Shown: positions 34,076 to 42,790 of the stretch, piece by piece
How positions within the stretch are numbered: position 1 is the stretch's first letter
Layout: each line of letters begins with the position of its first letter
DNA from: Bradyrhizobium paxllaeri
GTDB taxonomy: Bacteria; Pseudomonadota; Alphaproteobacteria; Rhizobiales; Xanthobacteraceae
Direction: 5' to 3'
NCBI RefSeq assembly: GCF_001693515.2
Contig: NZ_CP042968.1
Coordinates: 1,240,001-1,304,000 of the forward strand
Length of the DNA stretch: 64,000 nt
The notes under the pieces: generated by a model
What the model was told of the DNA's origin: nothing
The model's database searches: none
What the model saw: only the letters and a program-made list of their open reading frames with translations
Translations under genes and position numbers: made by a program

Positions 34076-34603
34076 ATGACCATAGCTCAAGCGAAGATCG
34101 CCGAGCTGCTCGATCGAGAGGCGATCCGCGACTGCATCTACCGTTATTGCCGCGGGGTTGATCGGGCCGATGAAGCGGCGCTTCGCAGCGCCTACTGGCC
34201 GGATGCAACGGATGAGCACGGCCCGTATTCGGGCCCGGTCGAAGGGTTCTTCCAGTGGGCGAGCGGAATCTTCGAAAGCGGCGCACGCAACGTCCATATG
34301 GTCGGCAACATCCTGATCGAGTTCACCGCACCCAACGAGGCCGTTGTCGAAAGCTATTTCCTCGCGCTGCAGCGCGGGCCGGGACGGGATGACGTCGTTC
34401 GCCAGTTTCTGATTGCCGGCCGCTATTGCGACGTCTTTCAGCGGCGAGACGGCGAGTGGCGGGTCTTCCGACGCGTGGTCGTCTACGACTGGGTGGACGA
34501 GCAGGTGGCCGCAACCGAGCCCGAAGCGATCCGCTTTGGACCGCGGCTGCCATTGGGCGCGTGGTTTCCCGACGATCCCATCTACGATCTCCGTCGGCGC
34601 TAG
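34076..34603 (+). CDS. SnoaL-like (NTF2-fold) protein
   Basis: A 175-residue small alpha+beta protein of the SnoaL-like group: IAELLDREAIRDCIYRYCRG, an aspartate-rich turn VDRADEAALRSAYWPDATD, then RNVHMVGNILIEF and a closing WRVFRRVVVYDWV. Members bind or isomerise hydrophobic ring compounds. Start choice is open: the ATG at 34076 fits the family, but the only strong ribosome site (AAGGAGGG, 34021-34028) points to an in-frame GTG at 34034 or to a 15-codon leader ORF at 34032-34079 whose TGA overlaps this ATG. It is followed after 47 bases by the Baeyer-Villiger gene. Confidence 0.8.
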   Translation: MTIAQAKIAELLDREAIRDCIYRYCRGVDRADEAALRSAYWPDATDEHGPYSGPVEGFFQWASGIFESGARNVHMVGNILIEFTAPNEAVVESYFLALQRGPGRDDVVRQFLIAGRYCDVFQRRDGEWRVFRRVVVYDWVDEQVAATEPEAIRFGPRLPLGAWFPDDPIYDLRRR

Positions 34604-34650
34604 CGGACGCCGTCTTCAGGATTCAAGAATCAAATGGAGGAAACGCCGAC

Positions 34651-36285
34651 ATGAAGATTGGGACTGCAGGAGGACAGCGCGTTGACGTGGTCGTCGTCGG
34701 CGCCGGATTCGGCGGCCTGTACGCCGTCTACAAGTTCCGCGAAATGGGCCTCAGGATCGCGGCCTTCGAGGCCGGCGGCGACGTCGGCGGTGTGTGGTAC
34801 TGGAATCGCTATCCCGGTGCGCGCGTCGATCTGCCGAGCATCGACTACAGCTATTCCTTTTCGCCCGAGATCGAACAGGAGTGGACCTGGTCGGAAGAGT
34901 TCGCGTCGCAGCCGGAGCTTCTGGCCTACTTCAACTTCGTCGCCGACCGGCTCGACATGCGCAAGCACTACCAGTTCAACACGCGGGTCACGCGTGCCGT
35001 CTGGGATGAAGCGCGCAAGCTTTGGAAGGTGACGAGCGATCGCGGCGAGACGATTGAAGCCACTTATTGCGTGATGGCGACCGGTCCTCTCTCGATTCCG
35101 AGGGATCCCGAGATACCCGGCATCGATGCCTACAAGGGTCAATTGCTGCGGGCTGGTAAATGGCCGCATCATCCGGTGAGCTTCAAAGGAAAGCGCGTTG
35201 GCGTGATCGGCACGGGATCGACCGGCATCCAGATCGTGCAGGAGGTCGGCCGGCAGGCCGATGAGCTGTTCGTGTTCCAGCGCACGCCGAGCTTCACCAT
35301 GCCGATGCGCAACCAGAAGCTCGATCCCGATTACGTGGCGGATGTCAAACGCAACTACGCCGGTATTCGCGAGGCGGCGCGCAACAGCCCGAACGGCGGC
35401 GTGCGGCCGTGGACGACCCGCGCGTTCTTCAGCGTGACGCCGTCGCGTCGTCGCGAGCTCCTGGAAGATGCCTGGAAGTCCGGCGGGTTGACCATGCTCG
35501 GCACCTTCACGGATCTCTTGAGCAACGAGGAGGCCAATGAGCATGTTGCGGAGTTCGTGCGCGACAAGATCAATGGCGTCGTCACCGATACCGTCACCGC
35601 GGAAAAGCTGAAGCCGCGCGGCTACCCGATCTTTGCCCGTCGTCCGTGCCTCGACACCGGCTATTATGAGACGTTCAACCAGCCGAATGTTCGCCTGATC
35701 GATTGCGTCACCGACCCGATCGTGGAGATCACGGCGCATGGCGTGCGCACGCAGTCGGGCGAAACCGAACTCGACATGCTCATCTTTGCGACCGGCTATG
35801 ACGGGCTGACAGGCGCACTGACGGCTTTCGATGTCGTCGGTCGCGACGGCTGTACCGTGAACGAGAAATGGAAGGAGGGGGCCCGGTCATATCTAGGCCT
35901 GATGATGGAGGGATTTCCGAATCTCTTCATGACGACCGGACCTAACGGCCCGGCGGCGCTGGCCAACATCGTCAGGATCAGCGAGAACGATGTCGACTGG
36001 ATCGCCAATGCCATCACGCATATGGCTGACCATGGCCTCGATACCATCGAGCCGACCAGGAAGGCGGAAGACGACTGGATGTCGCTCGTGTTCAAGCTCG
36101 CGCAGCGTTCGCTCCTGTCCAAGGCGAAGACCTGGTACGTCGGCACCAACGTCAAGGACAAGGCTCAGGGACTGACGCTGTTCACGGGCGGGTTTCCCAA
36201 ATACCGGGAGTATTGCGCGGCCGCCATACAAAACGGGTACTGCGATTTCGTTTTTGAACGAGGACGAAAGCCGGTCGCCGCTTGA
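34651..36285 (+). CDS. Flavin-binding monooxygenase, Baeyer-Villiger type
   Basis: A 544-residue enzyme of the flavin-containing Baeyer-Villiger group, which turns ketones into esters or lactones using NADPH and oxygen. Two Rossmann motifs are seen: VVVGAGFGGLYAVYKF at residues ~13-28 for FAD and VIGTGSTGIQIVQEV near 185 for NADPH. The family fingerprint FxGxxxHxxxW(P/D) appears at residues 161-172 as Y-K-G-Q-L-L-R-A-G-K-W-P, so the phenylalanine is tyrosine and the histidine is arginine. TGGAGGAAAC precedes the ATG. The downstream SIS gene is convergent. Confidence 0.9.
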   Translation: MKIGTAGGQRVDVVVVGAGFGGLYAVYKFREMGLRIAAFEAGGDVGGVWYWNRYPGARVDLPSIDYSYSFSPEIEQEWTWSEEFASQPELLAYFNFVADRLDMRKHYQFNTRVTRAVWDEARKLWKVTSDRGETIEATYCVMATGPLSIPRDPEIPGIDAYKGQLLRAGKWPHHPVSFKGKRVGVIGTGSTGIQIVQEVGRQADELFVFQRTPSFTMPMRNQKLDPDYVADVKRNYAGIREAARNSPNGGVRPWTTRAFFSVTPSRRRELLEDAWKSGGLTMLGTFTDLLSNEEANEHVAEFVRDKINGVVTDTVTAEKLKPRGYPIFARRPCLDTGYYETFNQPNVRLIDCVTDPIVEITAHGVRTQSGETELDMLIFATGYDGLTGALTAFDVVGRDGCTVNEKWKEGARSYLGLMMEGFPNLFMTTGPNGPAALANIVRISENDVDWIANAITHMADHGLDTIEPTRKAEDDWMSLVFKLAQRSLLSKAKTWYVGTNVKDKAQGLTLFTGGFPKYREYCAAAIQNGYCDFVFERGRKPVAA

Positions 36286-36323
36286 CGGTCGAAGTGCGCG
36301 TGATGTCGCCGATTGGTCAGCCG

Positions 36324-37337
36324 TCAAAACGTCTCGGTAATCTTGCTCAGGCGAGGCGGACGATCGGGGTCAAATCCGCAGGCACGCGCTGCCTGCTCGA
36401 TCATCCGATAGGCCGGAACGAGCATGGTGATCGGGTCGGTGGCGGGGTCATCCTCGGCCAGCCAGGGCAGCGAGCCATGCGGTCCGCCGCATAGATGCAG
36501 CGCGATCTCCTGCTCGCGCAGTTCTTCCGCCACCGCGTCCACCGTAACAGCCGTTTCGTCCATGAGGCGCATCATGACAACCGGCGTGCGCGATGATAGC
36601 GCGGCGCGCGGCCCATGCTGCAGCTCGGCAGCGCTCAGACCAATGGAAGGCAGGCGCAGGATTTCCGAAAGCTTGAGCGCGATCTCCCGCGCCGAGCCCA
36701 GGCCCAGGCCTCGCGCCGCCACAAACACGGCTGATGCCTTGGCGAGATCATCGGCAATTGCGGACCAGTCGAGCGCCAGCGCGCGGTGCAGGCGCTCGGG
36801 CAGCCTGTCGAGGGTTGACCGCAGCGCAGGGTCCTCCGCCAACTCGGCAACAAGCTCGGCGCTGGCGGCCATCGAGCCGATCACGGTCTTGGTCGCCGCC
36901 ACGGAGTGCTCCGTGCCAGCTTCGATCGGAACGACGAACTCCGCTTCGTCGGCCACCGGCGACGACGTCGCGTTGACGATGGCGATAGTGCGGGCGCCCG
37001 CGGCACGCGCCGATCTGGTCGCCGCGACAAGATCCGGGCTGCGCCCGGATTGCGAGATCACGATGAACAGCGCATCGCGCAGCATCAAGGGTGTGCGAAA
37101 TGCCGTGATCACGGAAGGAGCGCTGGCTGAGACGGGAAGGCGAAGCCGCGTCTCGACAAGGTATCTCAGGAAAACCCCGGCATGCCCGGAACTCCCCCGG
37201 CCGCACACGACGCACAGGGGGGCGGAGCCAATCCCAATCCGCTGGGCGATGTCGCGCGTGGCGGGACGGTTGCGAACAATCCTGGCGACAACATCCGGGC
37301 TTTCGCCGATTTCGCGCGCCATGGCGGAAGACGTCAC
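36324..37337 (-). CDS. SIS-domain sugar isomerase/deaminase (glucosamine-6-phosphate deaminase type)
   Basis: A 337-residue protein with two SIS domains (residues ~30-165 and ~195-330), like the isomerase half of GlmS and the NagB-II/AgaS deaminases. Key stretches are VVCGRGSSGHAGVFLRYLVE, VISQSGRSPDLVAATRSARA, GTEHSVAATKTVIGSMAAS and the end SIGLSAAELQHGPRAAL. It lacks the glutamine amidotransferase domain, so it should deaminate glucosamine-6-phosphate or a related sugar. The GTG at 37337 overlaps the murQ stop (GTGA) and was preferred over the ATG at 37322. Last gene of a three-gene amino-sugar operon. Confidence 0.85.
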   Translation of the reverse strand: MTSSAMAREIGESPDVVARIVRNRPATRDIAQRIGIGSAPLCVVCGRGSSGHAGVFLRYLVETRLRLPVSASAPSVITAFRTPLMLRDALFIVISQSGRSPDLVAATRSARAAGARTIAIVNATSSPVADEAEFVVPIEAGTEHSVAATKTVIGSMAASAELVAELAEDPALRSTLDRLPERLHRALALDWSAIADDLAKASAVFVAARGLGLGSAREIALKLSEILRLPSIGLSAAELQHGPRAALSSRTPVVMMRLMDETAVTVDAVAEELREQEIALHLCGGPHGSLPWLAEDDPATDPITMLVPAYRMIEQAARACGFDPDRPPRLSKITETF

Positions 37338-38326
37338 GGCTCAACCGCTCCGCCTTGCTTGCGCACCGGCGCTTCCTTGCGATGCCGGTCTTGATCCTTG
37401 GTCAGCTCGGCAAATACGCGCCGAAGGTTGCCGTCACAGTTTTTCAGGATGGTCTCGGCATCAACCCTGTCGACACCCAACGCCAGAAGGCTTGCCGTCT
37501 TGATGTCGCCCTCGGCCTGCTCGAGCGCGCGTGCCGCGTGCGACGGATCGCAGTGCGCGATTTGCGCCACCATGGCCTCGGCGCGCCGCTTCAGCTTGGC
37601 GTTGGTCGGCGGCATGTTCACCATCATGCCGCGATACACCCGGCCAAGCCGCAGCATGATCCCCGATGAGATCAGGTTGAGCACGACCTTCTGCGCGGTG
37701 CCCGCCTTCATCCGCGTGGAGCCGGCGATCAGCTCGCGGCCGGTCTCGATCAGAATCGGAAACTTTGCCGATGCCAGCAGGGCGGTGCCGGGATTGTTGG
37801 CGACGCCGATCGTCACTGCGCCGAACGCGCCCGCCTGCTGCAGCGCCGCGACCGTGAATGGCGTTGTGCCGCTGGCGGCAACGGCGATCACCACGTCGTG
37901 CGGTGTGAGCCGCGCGGCATCGATCTGCGCGACCGCATCATCGACATCGTCCTCCGCGCCCTCGATGCTGGTGACGAACGCGCTGTCTCCGCCGGCAACG
38001 ATGAAGCGGACGCGCTCCCTGGGCCAGGCGAAGGTCGGCGTCAGCTCGGCCCCGTCCTGGACGGCCACGCGGCCCGAGGTGCCGGCGCCGACATATACGA
38101 TGCGCCCGCGATCGCCCAGCGCCGCCTTGGCCGCTTCGGTCGCCGCGGTGATCGCAGGAAGGGCGTGACCAATCGCCGCGACGGCCGCGAGCTGGCCCTC
38201 CCACATCGCTTCCATCGCTGAGGTCAGCGACCATGCATCAAGATCGGCAAAGCGGGGATCGACTTCTTCGGTGGCCATGTTGTTGATCCAAGCGCCATCA
38301 AACGCGGAACTTCGAAGCCTGTTCAT
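37334..38326 (-). CDS. murQ: N-acetylmuramic acid 6-phosphate etherase MurQ
   Basis: A 330-residue SIS-fold etherase that removes lactate from N-acetylmuramate-6-phosphate to give N-acetylglucosamine-6-phosphate. The family features are present: TEEVDPRFADLDAW at the start, VYVGAGTSGRVAVQDGAELT, SIEGAEDDVDDA with the catalytic acid, SGTTPFTVAALQQA and ELIAGSTRMKAGTAQKVVLN. The start at 38326 overlaps the kinase gene by 29 bases; the ATG at 38278 would leave a 19-base gap instead. Peptidoglycan-derived amino sugars are therefore a likely source of substrate. Confidence 0.92.
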   Translation of the reverse strand: MNRLRSSAFDGAWINNMATEEVDPRFADLDAWSLTSAMEAMWEGQLAAVAAIGHALPAITAATEAAKAALGDRGRIVYVGAGTSGRVAVQDGAELTPTFAWPRERVRFIVAGGDSAFVTSIEGAEDDVDDAVAQIDAARLTPHDVVIAVAASGTTPFTVAALQQAGAFGAVTIGVANNPGTALLASAKFPILIETGRELIAGSTRMKAGTAQKVVLNLISSGIMLRLGRVYRGMMVNMPPTNAKLKRRAEAMVAQIAHCDPSHAARALEQAEGDIKTASLLALGVDRVDAETILKNCDGNLRRVFAELTKDQDRHRKEAPVRKQGGAVEP

Positions 38327-39245
38327 GGTCAGTGTCTCTGTCCGTTTCTCTCTCCGTCTCTCTCTTGGGCAGATCAAGCCGCCCTCGCGCCACCAGCAAC
38401 GCGCCGGCCGCCGCGTCGGCATCGGGAGGTCTCAGGCGGGTGCGCAAGTCAGGCGTCAGCCAGGGAGCCATGGCATCGGCGAGCCCGCCCACCAGCGAGA
38501 GCCGGTCAATTCCTCTCGCCAGGAACAGATCGAGCAGATCGCCAATGGCATCGGCCGCGCGTTCGACAATGCGACGGCCGACCGGATCGCCCTGATTGGC
38601 GTGCCGCATCACGATCGGCGCGAACGCCGCGTAGTCTGTGGCCCTGGCTTCTTCGGACCAGGCCACCGCCTGATAGGGATCATGATCGAAGGCGCCCAGC
38701 ACCTCCGAAAGCAATGGGGTCAGCTCGCCGCGGCGATCCGCGGCCCGCAGCGCCAGTCGAACGACGTGGAGCCCGATATCGGCGCCGCTGCCTTCGTCCG
38801 ACACGGGAAAACCGTAACCGGCGATGCGGATTTCGCGGCCATCGATCAGGCCGACACCCACCGAACCTGTGCCGGCGACCACGATGGCCCCATCCGCGCC
38901 GCTATGGGCGCCGAGGCAGGCCGCCAGGCCGTCGCTGATGAAGATGACGGAAGCAAAGGGATGCGCGATCTGGTTGAGCGCCGCCTCCGCGCCCCGCCGA
39001 CCAAGACCGGCAAGCCCAATTCCGGCGTGCATCTGGGCGAAATCCTCGCGCGTCAGTCCGGCCTGCGCGGCTGCGGCCTCGGTGGCCTCCATGATCGACC
39101 GCCAGGCCTTCTCGAAGCCAATCCGCGTCGTCGCAGGTCCGGAGCTCGCTGTTCCGAGTACCCTGCCGTTTTCGTCTTCGATCCGGGCGCGGCAGCGGGT
39201 TCCACCGCCATCGATGCCGAGATACGTGGTAGCTTTTGTTACCAT
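38298..39245 (-). CDS. BadF/NagK-type N-acetylhexosamine kinase
   Basis: A 315-residue ASKHA-fold kinase of the BadF/BadG/N-acetylglucosamine kinase group. The phosphate-1 motif YLGIDGGGTRCRARI is at the N-terminus, followed by HAGIGLAGLGRRGAEAAL, ISDGLAACLGAHSGADGAIV with the catalytic aspartate region, and GYGFPVSDEGSGADIGLHVV. It probably phosphorylates N-acetylglucosamine or N-acetylmuramate entering the cell. First gene of the operon with murQ and the SIS gene, divergent from nagA. Confidence 0.87.
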   Translation of the reverse strand: MVTKATTYLGIDGGGTRCRARIEDENGRVLGTASSGPATTRIGFEKAWRSIMEATEAAAAQAGLTREDFAQMHAGIGLAGLGRRGAEAALNQIAHPFASVIFISDGLAACLGAHSGADGAIVVAGTGSVGVGLIDGREIRIAGYGFPVSDEGSGADIGLHVVRLALRAADRRGELTPLLSEVLGAFDHDPYQAVAWSEEARATDYAAFAPIVMRHANQGDPVGRRIVERAADAIGDLLDLFLARGIDRLSLVGGLADAMAPWLTPDLRTRLRPPDADAAAGALLVARGRLDLPKRETERETDRDTDHEQASKFRV

Positions 39246-39357
39246 GGAACGCTAACGCGAAGGTTTCGCTCCGGGTCCTCTTCGAGGCTCTTCAGTGTAC
39301 ATATGAAGTCCTGTACGGGACTCACCTCACGAGTCCGTGACTGCCATTCTCGGATCA

Positions 39358-40545
39358 ATGCTGATGGGCCACGCCGGTTATTCCTCTCTCACCATTGCCG
39401 CGCAGCACATCTTTGATGGTGCCGACATGCGCGGTCCCGGTTCGGTCAGGATCTCCCAAGGGCGGATTGAAAGCATCACCTTTGGCGAGGCGGCGGCGCG
39501 CGCCTCAATCCAGCTTCCCGCGGACGCGATCCTTGCTCCCGGATTCATCGACATCCAGGTGAACGGAGGCGGGGGCGTTCTTCTCAACGACCAGCCGACC
39601 GAGGCTGGCGTTCGACGCATCGTCGAGGCGCACCGCAAGACGGGAACCACGGGCTGCTTGCCGACCCTCATCACCGATCGCAGCGAGGTCATCGAGCGCC
39701 TGGCGGCAGTCGCCGAGGCTTGTCTGACGATTCCCGGCGTGCTCGGCTTTCATCTGGAAGGACCGGCCCTCAACCGGTCTCGCAAGGGCATTCACCCGGA
39801 AGCCGAGATACGGGTGCCCGACCGGCGCGATCTCGCCGCGATCAAAAGTTTTGGGGGCCGCGGCCGCTCCATGGTGACGCTGGCCCCGGAATGCGTGCCC
39901 GCGTCCATGATCGATGAGGTGATCGGCGCCGGCTTGCGTATCGCGGCTGGCCACAGCGACGCCACCGCGGCCCAAATCGGGCAGGCGGTCGATCGCGGTG
40001 TTTCGGGGGTGACCCATCTGTTCAATGCCATGTCGCAGTTGAACGCAAGAGAGCCGGGCCTGGTGGGCGCCGCGCTGGATGATGACCGGCTGTTTGCTGG
40101 GATCATTTGCGACGGCATCCACGTTGACCGCGCCGCTTTGCGTGTTGCGTTCCGCTGCAAGGGGCGCGACCGACTGATGCTGGTCACCGATGCCATGCCA
40201 TTGGTGGGCACGAACGACCGGCAATTCATGCTGCAGGGAAGGCCGATCACCTTGCGCGAAAATCGCCTGACCGGTCCGGATGGCACGCTCGCGGGCGCTC
40301 ACCTCAGCATGATCGAGGCGGTGCGCAACGCCGTTGCGCTACTCGGAATCTCCCTTGTTGATGCCCTCATCATGGCCTCCAGGACGCCGGCGGCATTTCT
40401 CGGCCTTGAGTCCGAGCTTGGACGGATCGCGCCCGGATACCGCGCCGACCTGGTCGCCTTCAATCCAAACTTTGAAGTCGTCGGCACGTGGATAGGCGGT
40501 GCCGGTGCGATGGACGAGGCGAGCGAGGTTTCTCAGGGAGGCTAG
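39358..40545 (+). CDS. nagA: N-acetylglucosamine-6-phosphate deacetylase NagA
   Basis: A 395-residue amidohydrolase that removes acetate from N-acetylglucosamine-6-phosphate. Diagnostic parts are LAPGFIDIQVNGGGGVLLND, GFHLEGPALNRSRKGIH with the metal-binding glutamate, AGHSDATAAQIGQAVDRGVS, VTHLFNAMSQLNAREPGLVG, ICDGIHVD and LMLVTDAMPLVG. Start codons at 39337 (GTG), 39358 and 39364 are all possible; none has a strong ribosome site. Together with MurQ, the kinase and the SIS deaminase it completes a route from muropeptide sugars to fructose-6-phosphate. Its stop codon is followed at once by the aspartate-kinase homologue. Confidence 0.92.
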   Translation: MLMGHAGYSSLTIAAQHIFDGADMRGPGSVRISQGRIESITFGEAAARASIQLPADAILAPGFIDIQVNGGGGVLLNDQPTEAGVRRIVEAHRKTGTTGCLPTLITDRSEVIERLAAVAEACLTIPGVLGFHLEGPALNRSRKGIHPEAEIRVPDRRDLAAIKSFGGRGRSMVTLAPECVPASMIDEVIGAGLRIAAGHSDATAAQIGQAVDRGVSGVTHLFNAMSQLNAREPGLVGAALDDDRLFAGIICDGIHVDRAALRVAFRCKGRDRLMLVTDAMPLVGTNDRQFMLQGRPITLRENRLTGPDGTLAGAHLSMIEAVRNAVALLGISLVDALIMASRTPAAFLGLESELGRIAPGYRADLVAFNPNFEVVGTWIGGAGAMDEASEVSQGG

Positions 40546-41748
40546 ATGCGCAACCATCCCATCATCGTGCAGAAATATGGCGGTGTCTGCCTTGAAACCC
40601 CGGCAAAAATTCGCAGCGTTGCGCGCAGCCTCGCCGACCTGCATGGCCGTGGTCATCGTGTCGTGGCGATCGTCTCGGCCATGGGCAAGACCACCGACCA
40701 GTTGATCCAGATGGCTTATCAGGTCAGCCCTGCTCCCAATCGTCGTGAACTCGACATGCTGCTGACAACCGGTGAGCGCATCAGCATGTCGCTGATGAGC
40801 ATGGCGCTTGCCGATCTCGGCGTGCCCGCGATCAGCTTCACCGGCAGCCAGGCCGGCGTGATGACCGACGACTCCCATTCCTCCGCGCGCATTCTGGATG
40901 TACGGCCCATTCGTGTGCGTGAGGAACTTGATCGTGGGCGCGTCGTGGTGCTGGCGGGATTTCAGGGCGTGAACCCGGCGACCCGGGAAATCACCACGCT
41001 CGGCCGGGGCGGCAGCGACACCACGGCCGTTGCGATGGCGGCGGCATTGAAGGCCGAACGCTGTGAAATCATCAAGGAAGTCGACGGAGTTTGTTCGGCC
41101 GATCCGCGCATCGTGCCGGACGCGAAGCCCCTGCGGCGAGTGGACTTCGCATCCCTGTCGGAGATGTGCTTCTGGGGCGCAAAGGTCCTGCATTTTCGCA
41201 GCATAGAGCTGGCGCAGAGTCAGGACGTGCCGCTGGTGATCAAGCAGTGGGGTGGCGTCGAACACAGCACGCAAGTGATGAAAGAGGTTGCAGGCATGGA
41301 AAACGGAAAAGCTCTGGCCGTCAATTCGATCGCGCGCATCGAGCATGTGGAAATCGATTGCAACGATCTCAATCACGGCTTCGAGAAATTCGCGCAGCAT
41401 CTCAAGCAGAACAGCCTGTCCTGGCCGCAGCTCCTCGACTCCGGCTTCGCCGTGGGAAAAACCAGCATGACCGTGGCCTGTGATTCAGAGTGGCTGGATG
41501 CGCTTTCGCGCACGCTGGAGCAGAGCCAGGATCTACGCAAGCCGCGCGAGGCTTCAAGCGCGGTCAGTCTCACCTGCTTCGGCGCCGTTTCGCCGGAATT
41601 GCCGCTCACGGCGTTGCAGGTTCTCGCACATCACGGGATCGTCCCCGACAAGTACGTGATGTCGCCGAATTCGGTCAGCCTGTTTGTTCCGGTGGAGAAC
41701 CGGGAGGCCGCGGTCAAGGCGTTGCACTCGCTTGTCCAGCAAGCATAG
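40546..41748 (+). CDS. Aspartate kinase homologue (diverged paralogue)
   Basis: A 400-residue protein with the aspartate kinase domain order: amino-acid kinase domain (residues ~1-245) and two ACT domains. Conserved parts include [38 protein letters not shown] and [17 protein letters not shown]. The N-terminal substrate loop, normally KFGGTSV, is [13 protein letters not shown], and the TDVDG step is KEVDG, so it is not a standard lysC product. The ATG follows the nagA stop with no gap, so it is translated with an amino-sugar gene. Its substrate may still be aspartate, or another amino acid found in cell-wall peptides; that is speculation. Confidence 0.85.
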   Translation: MRNHPIIVQKYGGVCLETPAKIRSVARSLADLHGRGHRVVAIVSAMGKTTDQLIQMAYQVSPAPNRRELDMLLTTGERISMSLMSMALADLGVPAISFTGSQAGVMTDDSHSSARILDVRPIRVREELDRGRVVVLAGFQGVNPATREITTLGRGGSDTTAVAMAAALKAERCEIIKEVDGVCSADPRIVPDAKPLRRVDFASLSEMCFWGAKVLHFRSIELAQSQDVPLVIKQWGGVEHSTQVMKEVAGMENGKALAVNSIARIEHVEIDCNDLNHGFEKFAQHLKQNSLSWPQLLDSGFAVGKTSMTVACDSEWLDALSRTLEQSQDLRKPREASSAVSLTCFGAVSPELPLTALQVLAHHGIVPDKYVMSPNSVSLFVPVENREAAVKALHSLVQQA

Positions 41749-41863
41749 GTTTGACAAGCGGCAGAACCACCTGACCGGCGGTGCGGCAAGCTCAGCGGTG
41801 AGCCCGCATCAATGCCAAGATAGTCCGAAGCCTGTTGTGTCGCTCGGCTAACGAGAGTTCGCG

Positions 41864-42790
41864 TCAGGATTTCCGGTGCTTTGCATTCACTGCAATCGCC
41901 GCGGCCGCGGTGCGATTCTCCACACCGAGTTTCGAATAGATCTGCTCGAGGTGCTTGTCGACGGTGCGCGGGGAGAGACCCAAAATCTGCGCGATGTCGC
42001 GGTTGGTCTTACCTTTGGAGAGCCATGACAGCACTTCGCCCTCGCGGGTGGTCAACCCCAACTCGCTGGAGAACTCCGCAGGCGCCTCGGCGCCGGAGTC
42101 TTTTGCCAGCCGCAGCAGGAACTCGTTGGCGCCGAGCTTGCCCATATATTGCAGCCGGAGCAACTCGTTGCCAGGCAGCGTGGCCATGATCGTGGCTTTC
42201 GATCCTGTCTTGCCCTTGCGCGCCTGTTCCAGCCATTGCGGAATCGGGTCGGGCAGTATCACCTCGTCGGTTTCGCTTGCCAACGCGTCCGACAAGAGCT
42301 TTTGCGCCTGCGGCGTCGCCCACATCAGCCTGCCCGTGTTGTTCACCGCGAGTAGATAGCGGCCGGACACATCGAGCGCGGCGCGCGCACTCTGGGTCAG
42401 CCGCGCGTTGGCAAGGTGAACTCGGATGCGCGCCAGCATCTCCTCGACTGCGATCGGCTTCGTCACATAGTCGACGCCGCCGGCCTCCAGCCCGCGGACG
42501 ATGTGCTCGGTCTCGGCAAGGCCCGTCATGAAGATGATCGGCACATGGTCGAGGCCGGCATCGCGTTTCAGCCGCCGGCAGGTCTCAAAACCGTCGATGC
42601 CCGGCATGACAGCGTCGAGCAGCACGATGTCGGGGGTGATCTGGTCGACGATCCGCATCGCGGAGGCGCCGTCGAGCGCGACCATCACCGTCATCCCTGC
42701 GCCGTCGAGCGCATCGGTCAGTAGCCGCAGCGTTTCCGGGGAATCGTCGACGACGAGGGCGACATCGCGCTTTTTCGGTTCAATGATCAT
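41864..42790 (-). CDS. Response regulator: receiver, PAS-like middle, LuxR-type DNA-binding domain
   Basis: A 308-residue regulator. The receiver spans residues 1-125 (VVDDSPETLRLL, phospho-acceptor Asp59 in IVLLDAVMPGIDG, and the KPIAVEE lysine). A PAS-like middle part follows (ALDVSGRYLLAVNNTGRLMW). The C-terminal LuxR-type helix-turn-helix is at ~245-300 (LTTREGEVLSWLSKGKTNRD, SPRTVDKHLEQIYSKLGVEN). It overlaps the 3' end of the transporter-kinase gene by 11 bases, so the two are coupled and this is its cognate output. The likely target is the divergent amide-import and amidase operon. Confidence 0.9.
   Translation of the reverse strand: MIIEPKKRDVALVVDDSPETLRLLTDALDGAGMTVMVALDGASAMRIVDQITPDIVLLDAVMPGIDGFETCRRLKRDAGLDHVPIIFMTGLAETEHIVRGLEAGGVDYVTKPIAVEEMLARIRVHLANARLTQSARAALDVSGRYLLAVNNTGRLMWATPQAQKLLSDALASETDEVILPDPIPQWLEQARKGKTGSKATIMATLPGNELLRLQYMGKLGANEFLLRLAKDSGAEAPAEFSSELGLTTREGEVLSWLSKGKTNRDIAQILGLSPRTVDKHLEQIYSKLGVENRTAAAAIAVNAKHRKS

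Noticed and set aside
39246..39357. A GntR-type operator between the amino-sugar kinase and nagA
   Set aside because: Fragments such as TGTACATATGA and CCTGTACGGGA are present but do not form a convincing symmetrical pair, and no GntR gene is nearby.
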